The notes beneath the pieces are model-generated. The model did not search any database. It was given only the letters and a program-made list of their open reading frames with translations, and was not told the origin of the DNA. The position numbers and the translations under genes were made by a program. DNA of 64,000 nucleotides from Archegozetes longisetosus (taxonomy: Eukaryota; Arthropoda; Arachnida; Sarcoptiformes; Trhypochthoniidae). The number at the start of each line of letters is the position of its first letter. Position 1 is the stretch's first letter. The stretch spans positions 10,819,843 through 10,883,842 of the forward strand of contig JAEMBT020000003.1 in NCBI GenBank assembly GCA_018873245.2, given 5' to 3'. Positions 45,430 to 56,000 of the stretch are shown one piece after another.

Positions 45430-46405
45430 GTATCCAGTTTATGGTTTAATAACTTTTTAATTATTCGATCGATTTAAAAAATTATTTTGTTTAAAAGTAG
45501 AATAATGGGAGTTTTTTTCTAGCTTTGGAATTTTTATGATTCTAGTACCCATGTCATTTATATTCGTGAAATAGTTAACGTTACAGTCTATGGGAAAAAA
45601 TTTCAAATTTGAATATCCTGAAAACGCGAGCCGATACCGACACCATTTTTACAAAATATATTTATTATATCATTATAGTCAATCTTATCAAATTTGGCAG
45701 CCATTGGTCAAGAACTTTAAAAGTTATGGCTATTTTTCATATTTTCGTGCAGAACGTAGAGGATATAAAATAATAGACTCGATAAAAGTGAAAGTTAATA
45801 ACTTTTAATCTGCTTTATTTAGTAAAGTGAAATTCAAGATAAAATAGACTCGATATGCCAACCGTTTTGATTATGAATGTGGTACAAACGAACTTTGAAA
45901 TTCTCGATCACATTATTGAGAACATCGGAGTATATCTTTTCTATTTCAATTTTGATTGCATTTTCAAGTTGTTCCATCGCTAAAGGATTAAAATTCTCAA
46001 TTCTAAAAATGTGGCTTAGTTTCAAAACTTAAAGACTTGAAATAAAAAATGCTATAAAGAAATACTTTTAAGGAGTTCAATACTCTACATTCTGTATGAA
46101 AATATGAAAAATAGCCATAACTTTTAAAGTTCTTGACCAATGGCTGTCAGATTTGATAAGATTGACTATAATGATATAATAAATATATTTTATAAAAATG
46201 GTATCGATATCGGCTCGTGTTTTCAAAATATTCATATTTGAAATTTTTTCCATAGTCTGTAACGTTAACTATTTCACGAATATAAATGACATGGGTACTA
46301 GAATAATAAAAATTCCAAAGCTAGAAAAAACTCCTATTATTCTACTTTTAAACAAAAAAAATTTTTTAAATCGGTCGAATAATTAAAAAGTTATTAACTT
46401 TTATT
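45430..46405. repeat. Foldback with arms of about 310-320 bp
   Basis: 45430-45755 (including CTAGCTTTGGAATTTTTATG, GTACCCATGTCATTTATATT and GCCATTGGTCAAGAACTTTA) returns as its complement at 46095-46405 with few differences. The spacer of about 340 bases holds AT-rich DNA with a repeated AATAGACTCGATA motif (45770 and 45845). Open frames on both strands of the arms mirror each other and are not evidence for genes. The class is unknown, and no target duplication was seen. Confidence 0.85.
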
Positions 46406-46446
46406 TTTACGGAGTCTTTTCTTTTACACTCTGTATAAATACATGT

Positions 46447-46469
46447 TATATATATATATATATATATAT
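46447..46469. repeat. (TA)n microsatellite
   Basis: About 11 TA units. Confidence 0.9.
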
Positions 46470-47496
46470 CAAAATAAAATTCATTATTCATAGCTAAAAC
46501 TATACTAAATTTATTATTTCATATTCAATAATCGAAATATCGAGAGACATTCCTTGGAATTAGCTGCACCAATCTTTTTACTCTTAGATATACTATAATG
46601 AAATTTATTATGTCGATGTTTTACTGTAACGAGTACTAGTTCAGATGAATTAACTCGTAATTTATATGGAGGTATTGCATATTCAACTGAATTCATCCAA
46701 GGTAAAAGTTATATTTACAATAAAACTATGTTTTCCGTTGCGCTAGATTGAGATCAAGCCAGTTTCTATGTCTGGATTGATTGAATGCAAATTGAAAGAA
46801 ACATCTGAAGTATCCAGCTATAAAAACATTATCGAGTAGAAAGAGGCTCGAACATAGAAATTATTGTGTTATTGCATATTTTATTCGAATAAAATGAAAT
46901 CAAACCAGAATATATGCTTAGCTCTTATTATGAATACTTATGCTATGATAAGATCTCTTATTAATATTTTGGACACCCAAATATTATTATTGAGGGTAGT
47001 AGTAACTCTTGCGTCAATGAAGAGGCGGTTTATGAGTTGCTATTAGATTCATGTAACAAGCTATAATTGCCTTATCTCTAGATAGCTAAAAATCCTGTCT
47101 AGGAAAGTATGAATACTATCCTAAACTATGGGACGTTTCGAAATAGTAACAATATTTCATCAATTCTTTAGCGAACATTCTATGTCTATGTTTATTTCTT
47201 AAAAATTCTATTGAAAAACTAATTATATTAAATCTTTTTGATAGTATAAAATTTAATACTTTAATCTAAAAGTCAACTGGAAGTATAAGTTGGGTAAAGC
47301 TAGTTAAATTTTTATGGAAAGTTAAAAGTGATTTTCTCTAATGGAAAAATAAAAAATAGATGAACACATCATAATTAATTCAAATTCAGAAAAATTTGAA
47401 AAAATGCGGAATGGTTTGTATAGAGTAGTGGCAGGCTACAATCTTTTTAAGGGTCAACAATTATTTAAATCCAATATAGGTTATGTAATGCTTATA
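46470..47496. other. Intergenic, nothing recognised
   Basis: AT-rich DNA with no coding or repeat structure recognised. Confidence 0.35.
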
Positions 47497-47883
47497 CGGC
47501 ATTGCAAATAATAAATCTGCATAAGCCCTAAATAGCACTTCCTTACAAACATTATAAGTACTCTTTATGAGAGTAATAAAAGGGAAAACGATTTGCGTGC
47601 ATATAAAAATTTGCATTTAAACGACTATTGCATTGATTTTTATTCAATAAGTCTTTAATATCATAAGTGTATTTAAATTGACGAGTCCAAAATTTTTTGT
47701 TATTTATTTTAATAATGAGCTATAGAAACATTTATAAAAACACGTATTTTTGAGTGAATTAAAACGATATGCAAATAAATGCATTTTGGTTTGTCTCCAT
47801 TCATTACCTCAATTATTCATACTGATATGTTTGTAAGGAAGTGCTATTCAGGACTCATGTGAGATTTATTATTTGCAATACTG
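47497..47883. mobile_element. 387-bp MITE with about 60-bp terminal inverted repeats and TA duplication
   Basis: The ends CGGCATTGCAAATAATAAATC (47497) and the complement of GATTTATTATTTGCAATACTG (to 47883) continue as an inverted repeat through TAGCACTTCCTTACAAACAT. TA flanks both sides (47495-47496 and 47884-47885). A solo end of the same family is at 17116. There is no ORF. The CAG-type end suits a pogo-group element, by pattern only. Confidence 0.75.
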
Positions 47884-47929
47884 TACAATCCTTAACACCA
47901 GATTTGGTTTAACATTTGTGAGAGCAAAG

Positions 47930-48395
47930 TTGGCACGGTTCACCGACAAATGTTCGCGGGAAAAGCTTGCATTGTTCGTAAGTAAAATATGAGACACAGA
48001 ATGTGATATTTACATAAGTTTTATCTCAAACAATATAAGATACAACCCGATAGGTTACCAAAAATTTGAAATTACAAAATGGATATATACATAATTAAAC
48101 TTGTAAACTAATGTTGAGCAATTCCTCGCAAGTAATCCAATACATTAATATTGCCGTATTCTTCAACAATATTTTGAATACGTTTAGCACAATCACGATA
48201 AATCTTTTTTCCTGGAGGTGGAGGTTATAATGGGGATCTCTTATAAATTATGAAAAATAATTGGATTACCAGTATTCTTAATCAATAAATATTTAGCCAA
48301 GGAACATATGTCCATGAACTTATATCATGCGAACATTTGTCCGCGAACCTTTGCCATGCGAACCTTTGTCCGTTAACTTTTGTCGCGACACGAGT
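47930..48395. repeat. Inverted clusters of a 14-15 bp CGAACNTTTGTC unit
   Basis: At 48299-48395 the unit (GCG)AACATTTGTCCGCG is repeated about six times with variation. At 47935-47985 two or three units occur in the complementary orientation (CACCGACAAATGTTCGCGGG). About 300 bases separate them. This resembles the TTTGATCAAA clusters at 519/1138 in design: short tandem units, inverted at the two ends of an element. No terminal repeat or target duplication was fixed. Confidence 0.6.
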
Positions 48396-48828
48396 TGGCA
48401 TATGCAATGTTCAGGTTTTTGAGTTGACCAAATTTGTTCGCTTCTGTATATGAAATTTTAATTAAGATGTTATGAAAAAAGTTAATTTGAACCGTTGTTT
48501 ACGCGTACTATAACTTTAAAAAAACAAATCAGATTGTATGAAGACATTTCATCTACAGAATTAACTATTAATAAATTCAAGATAACGAGATTTTGAATGT
48601 ATGTTTCCGTAAAACAACCAAACACTTGTGAAAGTCTTTTTAACGATAGGCAGAAAGTTCAACAATATTTTACGTTATTTTATTAAACAATGATATTTAA
48701 TTCAACTATTAGAAATAAATTATAATTAAACTGCCTATCTATCGCTTGAAAGAAACTCTCGTATTCATATTATCCTAGTCGTTGCATATACTCGTGTTGT
48801 GTTGTTACTATTATTCTACTGTACTACT

Positions 48829-49370
48829 ATGTATTCTTTTGTACTATTATTCTATTGTGATACTCAAACCATCAATAAAAGCGAGGCTTCTTCAAAAGAA
48901 ATTACTTGTGAACAAATTCAATCTAAGTTAGAGGAGCGCATTTTACACTCGTGCCCACGGGTTTATAGAGGGTGCGAGTTTGCAAATTCTTTTCCTTCAC
49001 ACCTAAAACAATCTGCAATTGAAACTCTTAGTTCAATGATTAACGAGACAAGTATCACTTTGATACCAACTATTACATCAATAGCACAAGACTCTAATAT
49101 CATGAACGAATGTGTACTTGAATTCATTGATTATGAGCAAAATATATAACACTAGTATTATAGAGGTTGATGACTATCTACAAATTTCAACTCTACTTAG
49201 GGTTTGTTGAAATTTCGGGACGAAAATAAGAACAGATTTCCTAAAGTAAGCGTTATTTCAAAGAGAATTTTACCTATACCAGTAACTAATCTCTCCACTG
49301 AGCAAAATTTCAATAGGTCCAGAAAAACTCGATAGATCGCTACTTATAAGATCAAATTTTGATATTATTT
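48829..49370 (+). pseudogene. hAT transposase C-terminal relic
   Basis: The first in-frame ATG of the open frame is 48829, and it runs to 49149. It has a region (VYRGCEFANSFPSHLKQSAI) placed where hAT proteins have the LDPRFK block. After stops and shifts, other frames give IIEVDDYLQIS (about 49160), then RFPKVSVISKRILPIPVTNL and STEQNFNRSRKT (about 49235-49335). This is the FP-L-A-x-L-x-IP-x-S/T-x-x-x-E-x-x-F pattern of the hAT dimerisation domain. No BED finger or catalytic core was found upstream, so only the end of the gene survives. The 3' terminus of the same element is probably at 49562. Confidence 0.6.
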
Positions 49371-49460
49371 TACAGAATATAGATATTATACTTAATTATA
49401 GTTGATATTTGTATTTACATTCGGTTTAATTAAAATAAATTTTTTGCGATTATTTGCTGG

Positions 49461-49562
49461 ATTTTGCGGGTCACCCGTACTTTTTCACTGAGGGTGCGGG
49501 TATGATGAAGTGCGGTTGCAGGCGGGCGCGGGTGCAAAGAATTTTATAGATGCGCACCTCTA
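49461..49562. repeat. GC-rich GCGGGTGC cluster ending TGCGCACCTCTA (hAT 3' end)
   Basis: Direct and inverted GCGGGT/ACCCGT/GCGGGCGCGGGTGC motifs fill about 80 bases, then the sequence ends with GATGCGCACCTCTA, a hAT-like terminus (complement TAGAGGTGCGCATC). The octamer that follows, ATCTATGT, would be the target copy. I did not find the left end. Confidence 0.55.
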
Positions 49563-51229
49563 ATCTATGTGAAAAATATCAGGTGGTCTAATTCAAGAAA
49601 GTTTGCGGATAATGCTGAAGATAAAAATATCTCAAAGTGTTATATGCGACAGAATACAATTAGTATAAATCTGATTCTTTGACAGAGATTAATTTGAAAT
49701 ATGTTGAGACAGCCTTAATTTAGAAGTATTTGTTCCATAAGTATGAAATCAATAGGTTTATTTCTCTTGGAAGTCATTGGTTTATCCTGAATTGATTTCG
49801 TTTGAAAATTATGTCAAAAATCCAATATTTAATATTGCTTGATAAAGAATTGCATTAGTTTCTGTAGGATGTAGCCTAAATTAAATGCATAGTACAATCG
49901 ATTATAAGTTATTGAGATTGTATTCCTCTAAATGTAGTTTGTTTGGCATCAGCGCAATCTTAAATAAAATTTTGTGTAGTTTTATATAAAGCTTTCTGCG
50001 TAAGAATAGACGCAAGCTTTGATGTTAAATTAGCGATTAGTTCGTACTTTCATTCAAAGCTTTAAATTTCAAACTACTTTGATAGTATGACGATTATTTG
50101 TAGAAATTTACATAAATTTTATTGAAAATGCTTATCTTAGAAATTTAATTAGCTGAATTCCAACTTCTAAAATTATTTAAAGTTTAAGGTTTATTAACTG
50201 AAGTTTTGATGAATTTTCCAACATGAACTTAATAAAAATCTTTTATGAAACAGAAATATTGATCATACGAATATCAGTACAGGCTAAAAAAGTTACGGTT
50301 AACTATCTAATTTTCATGGGCAATACCGACAATTGTAGCTTCCTTTCTATTCCAATCACTTTTAAAGCAAAAAATGTTTCTTATCACTAAATTAATATTT
50401 TAGTTGAATGAAATTCGTTTTCTATCTAATTCAAAACGAATTTCTTCCTGCAAACCATGTAAGTTTCACAGTAGTCCGTTTAGAATAGGAAATCATTGAG
50501 CATTTCATATGTCATACTAACTGTATTTCGATTTCGGTCACTTGATAGTTAGAAGATCGGAGGTGAAATCAGATCATATTCAGTTACAAAAATATTAAAA
50601 ATAATTTTTTAATTAATCAATAATTAAGGTCACATTGAATATGATCATTAAAATAAGTACCGATTTGGATCTAAAGTGTTTCAGTATTCAAGTTTTAAAC
50701 ATGAAAAGGTTTACTAATGAACTTAGATGTTGTAAGTTATTAGTAATGGTACATAAGTACTCGATTGCATTAATTAATATAGCGTAAATATGTGTAATCA
50801 ATAGGATTACGATAAAATTAAGAATATAGACACAATTTACACCACATAACGGAGATCTCCTCTCTCAGAATCGGTAAACTATGCTATCTGACCAGAAGAC
50901 ATCATTTTAGTTCCAGGGATCACACCAGGTCAAATTCAGTAAAAACCGAATCGAAGCACAGTGGTTGTACTAGAATGTTGGTTGTGATTTCATAGTAAAT
51001 ATAAATTTCTAATGACCTTGAAGGAAACACTTCTTGGGAATCGATATGATTATCTATAAAATCCTTGCGATATAGAATACATCATAACATTTGTCAAGTT
51101 AATTAATCTAAATCTTCAAACAAAAATATTTCAAGCTCTTTGACGTGTCAAAAAGTTCTACAATTAATTAGAGTGAACAAAATACGAACCCTGTATTGAA
51201 TAAACATATGATTTTAATGTCATATCTCA
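49563..51229. other. Intergenic, nothing recognised
   Basis: AT-rich DNA with no coding or repeat structure recognised. Confidence 0.35.
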
Positions 51230-51239
51230 TGTGAAACAG

Positions 51240-51274
<35 letters not shown>

Positions 51275-51400
51275 ACAATACATTAATTTCATACTTGAAA
51301 GCACTAAAAGGTTTAGTAATAACTTATAAGTTAAGTATATAACTTTGCTCACGAACACTCACATAAATGTTAGAGCCTTTAGATAGTCGTGCTGATAATC
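51230..51400 (-). repeat. Inverted paralogue of 41965-42720, without the hAT insertion
   Basis: The complement of 51280-51390 aligns to 41968-42040 joined to 42653-42675 (GGTTCTAACATTTA ... TTATATACTTAAC ... TTATAAGTTATTACTAAAC ... TTTTAGTGCTTT). The 604-bp hAT and one GTTATTAC copy are absent. A (GA)n tract at 51244-51272 corresponds to the (CT)n at 42676. Confidence 0.85.
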
Positions 51401-51519
51401 GTGTTATAATTCAGAATTTTATATAGATTTTAATGACCAAAATTAAACAAATGTTTGAGTACGTTCTTCTCAAATCAATCCTTCGGTTGACGAACCTGTT
51501 TTCTAGGGTACAACACATA

Positions 51520-51770
51520 GAATCGTTTGAGAGAGAGAGAGAGAGAGAGATAATGTACACTAGTACTGAGAAAATTTTAATCACACCCCAGGAAAAATAC
51601 CTTCGCGCATAATTTCTAAGCTTTTGTTTTAAAACTATAGACAGTGTCCGCTGTCGCTAAGAACAAAAACTTAGAAATTATGCGCGAAGGTATTTTTCCT
51701 GGGGTGTGATTAAACTTTTCTCAGTACTAGTGTACATTCTCTCTCTCTCTCTCTCAAACGATTCTAAATT
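51520..51770. repeat. Near-perfect foldback, arms about 110 bp, spacer about 35 nt
   Basis: AATCGTTTGAGAGAG..., TGTACACTAGTACTGAGAAAA, CACACCCCAGGAAAAATACC and TTCGCGCATAATTTCTAAG (51521-51632) return complemented at 51664-51765 with only a handful of changes. The spacer holds GACAGTGTCCGCTGTC, itself a small hairpin (51641-51656). The outer (GA)n tracts differ in length. There is no ORF. Confidence 0.9.
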
Positions 51771-51779
51771 CTGTTGTAA

Positions 51780-53083
51780 AATTCTCTGAATTATAAATTA
51801 GAATTTCATTAACAAAGTTCAAAAGTATTCGATACTAGATGAGCTTATTTTATCTTCATTTTGTTTATTTAATGATAACACAATTTGATTAATAAATCAA
51901 TGCTTCATCTCTACAGTTGACACAGTTTAGTGACGCGTGCGCTCAAAGCATGAACTATGCGACTTTGATTGCTATGAGAATCATTAATTATCTCTTGATT
52001 TCATAATTGGATTATATCCTGAAATGTTGGAATATAGTTATATAAGGCTAGAAATATTTTTTTAATAGTAATCCAAGAAACTCTAAAACTGACTAAACAC
52101 CAGTAGTCCAGTGAACAACTCACTTCAGTTTAAAATGAGAACTTTTTCAAAGTATCAAAAATAATGTATGAAAGATTCCAGTTTAATTATACTTGCTAAT
52201 AGAAAATGAATGGATCTTTCAGTCTACATTGAGAAAATGCAATCGCTTATCTTAAAGAAAAACTCAAAAAATGTCACACATTTTCAAAGTTTTGATATCG
52301 AATAATTCAATGAACTTATATAACTAGAAGTAATTGGATGCTTCATTTTCATGTCTTGAAAAATCTATTTTTTACTCATTTTAGAGGTGTTTTAGGCTGT
52401 TTTCTGTTTTCTATGGCCATTTAGGAAAATTCTTTAGATATGAAATGTTCAATTCATTCACACCTTGAATATAATATAACATTTTAAATTTAACTTTTTG
52501 AAAAACTTCACGCGAATTGATACAACTTCATCCTGAATCATAGGACGTTATTGCTTAAAAGTTAATAATGAGGCAGATTCCCGCAGTGTTCAAATTTATC
52601 ATATTTCCTATAAAAGATACTTAGCAACCGCTTTATTATCAGGAAAATAAAAACAATTGAGAATTGAAAAATCTCCACGCTTTAAAACAAATCTTTCATC
52701 ATGTTATGAAGAGTAGTATCAATTTAGTGAATTATAGGATCAATAAAATGTAGATGAAAATTTATCCACTGACCAGCATTGCTATGATAGCTTTGGTATG
52801 TGATCTAAAGCGCAAGTCTATAGATTCGGTCATAAGAGAGTCTCAGGTATAGAGGTTGTAACTCAACAGTTTCCCATATCTTTCGTATCAGAAAACGTAT
52901 TATTTGTAATTTTTTTCAGTTACTTTAATAAAAAGAAGAAAAAGCATTATTGTCTTTAATCTGCCATACTTATCAGTTGAAGCCTTCTTAATCTAAACAA
53001 TAAATGAGTTTATTTTCTCATTTACTTCTAAGTTGATATAACTTTGATCTCCAGTTTTGTTTGAAATATCTTTTAAGAGAATA
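51780..53083. other. Upstream region of the receptor gene
   Basis: AT-rich DNA. No coding exon was recognised. It presumably holds the promoter and any 5' non-coding exon, but no element could be named. Confidence 0.35.
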
Positions 53084-56000
53084 ATGAATGAAACGATTTT
53101 TTTCGGTTCCGACAAATTGTTAATTAATATAACTTTTGAAGAGTTAATGGATTTGATTAACATGAAAGCTGACGAATCCTTGAAAACTGAAAAAATGATT
53201 CGAAATATATTAGTTATGGTTTTTTATTCCTTAATAGTTTTGATCTCTTTTTTCGGCAATCTGTTAGTTCTTTTTGTGTGTCTACAGAACTTGACCAAAA
53301 CTAATGCTCTGATACTTTCGCTGTCATTGTCTGATTTATTGATGACAGTATTCAATATCCCCTTCAATATCGTGAGATTTTTAAAGCAAGACTGGCCTTT
53401 CGGACAGTTATTGTGTTTTTTAGTGCCATTCGTTCAGGTGATGGTCGTCTATGTGTCGAGTTTCACAATGGCTGCGATTGCTTTTCATAGATTGAGAATA
53501 TTGAGAACCTTATCAACCAATTCGACGACATTTCGCTCAATCATAATAACAATTATAATGACGTGGTGTTTATCAGCACTAATTTCATTGCCGACCGTAA
53601 TATTCAATGAGGTCTCGACTGTCAATACTTATAAATCAATGATCAGATGTCGAGTAAATTATCCCGAAACCAATTTCAACATTCCGTTGTTTATTAGTCT
53701 TGAAATCTTCTTAACACAATATTTGATTCCACTCTCGGGATCTATTTATATGTAAGATCGTGAAGAGAATTAAGATGAACATATATTTATTCATTTTTAA
53801 TGTCTTGTATTGAATGTAATGCTAGTCTAATTATACTCTTAAGTTTAAGTTTCTAATATCAAGTATTTTATCAAAGTATTTATTAAGCTTTCTTTTCAAA
53901 ATTGCTGCTCGATTCTCGTAATGACTCAACAGGTATATCAGAATCGGAATAGTCATCTCAAGACAGGGAAAGATTATCCATCAGAGAGGTTCGTAGAAAT
54001 TAAGTGTATTTGAAACTTTTCAGTCAAATAATGTGACAAATGTCCAATTTATTGCGTAAATTAGTTTATCCTGAGTTTGAAACAAACTTTTGATTTTAGT
54101 TATATCATTTAAGACTTTTAGAATATACATTTTAAGCTGTTCGATCGTATAAATCGATAGCGATTAATACGAGTTTACTGGAAAAAGTTCTCAGATTTAT
54201 AGCAAACTTCGAAAACTTTTCGTGTCTTATAGTTTGAAATCTCCTTTATTTTCGCACTATTAACTGTCAAAATCCAGCTTTAATTAACAAAGCTTTTATG
54301 CTCTGAAAAATATTATCTTCGGAAAATTTCGCATAAACTATTATAGGTCTCAAAGCTTTAAAGTAAAGCTGCGTGAAAGAACTATTTAGGACCAACTAAA
54401 CCGCAGTCAGCAAGATCTTGACCAGTACTGGGCCGCAGACCGCATATAACTCTTGAAACAGGATCTGAAACAATCGCGAACCAAAGAATAGTATTAGATA
54501 AACCTGTAGGTACCCTCGTAGGGGGTCCTCAATTTTACTCGAATTCAAATTATATTAGCTCTGAATATATTCGTATATATCCTGAAACTAAAACTGTTAC
54601 TGCATTTATGAATACTATTGGTATTAAAAGTTTCTATTGACCAGAGTAGTGATTAAAGTAATTATTGATTAAAAGTTAATTAATATTACTTTCATTTATA
54701 ATTATGTTTGTTACTTGAGTAGTAGAATGTTTTACTAGTAAAACATTATGGATTGTATAGTACTACATATCGATACACATTTTAAGTAAACGCTGATGAA
54801 ATGATTCAAATGAGTTCTGAGTAATATTGGTAAACTTCCAGAAATTATCTTCTGGAGAGAAACTTTCTAGAAGTATTTTATGGCCTGTAAATTTTCTTCC
54901 CATTCTAACATAGTGAACCTCAGATTCATGAAATAAAATAAAACTAATGAGTTTTGTAAAGAAGCTAACCTAAAAATATTCATTTAATAACTTTGAAAGA
55001 ATATGTTAAATGACTTGTTAGGAATAGATATAAACCTACTGATCATATGCTGAAATGAAACTATTACCAACAAGTTTTTTCTTGAAGGCAGTTAAGTGGT
55101 TTATAGAATACAAATGTCAATTCTATTGAAGTCAACTACCTCAAAAAACTCATTCAAGGGTTCTTTAAAAGCCATTTTAAGTCTTTCTGAATAAAATCAC
55201 TTTCAAATGTTTATGAAAGTAAGTCAACTAGAAGATTAAATTAAATCACATCGCTAATCAGAGAATTTGTACTTAGAAAGTGAATATTTTTTGTTAGATA
55301 GTAGTTAATTTTTTATAACTGTCTATATTTTACAAGCAGTAATGGAGAATAAGTCCAAGAATTTTAATATCAGCTAATGAGTGAACAACTTTTAATAATA
55401 TAAACTTTTTGATTACTTAACTTTGTTCTAACGAGAGGTTCATATTATTCCATGAGAGACTCATATTTTTCAATGTGAGATTCACAATAACAAAATTTCT
55501 CAATACTTGACGAGAAATTATTTTTAGAGAAACTTTCTTCTTATAACACAAGTTCTGAGTCACAGCATGAAATCATTTGTTCGTTCAATTTTCAGCATAG
55601 AATTTTATTCAACACTTCAAGCAAGCCTGTGGATCGAAGTAGATAAATTGTGACTCTAGATTCTAGGACCAACCCTACCATGGGTCGCTTCCTTATTGAG
55701 ATCTGGAACCAGCCCTCCTCGAACCACGGGTTGTATACCTGCGCGCATCTATACTTTAGAGTCTTAAAAATGAATTTACTTTTAATTTATCTCTATATGT
55801 TTTATTATTTCTATGGGAAGAACTTTGAAATAAGTAAAGCTTCAACATTTAGCATAGAGATTATGTAAGATTTTTGTTTTAAAATTAGATAATTTAGCGC
55901 TAAAATTTATCTCCTTTTGCATAAAATTTTGCTTTATAACCGAAAATATATCATGTTTGCTTTGAAATTTGTTTCTGGTTGTATATTCTGTTAAATCATT

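Noticed and set aside
45590-46386. Frames on both strands at 45590-45808, 45834-46025 and 46198-46386
   Set aside because: They lie in or between the arms of a foldback and mirror each other, with no domain similarity.
48299-48395. CRISPR-like repeat array
   Set aside because: The units are 14-15 bp, imperfect and directly adjoining without spacers, in a eukaryotic genome.
53753-53755. Stop codon ending the receptor after TM5
   Set aside because: The TAA lies in GTAAGA, a splice donor. Downstream exons in matching phase supply TM6 and TM7.
55650-55868. Small protein gene
   Set aside because: It has no family similarity, overlaps a GC-rich repeat, lies in a receptor intron and is only 72 codons long.
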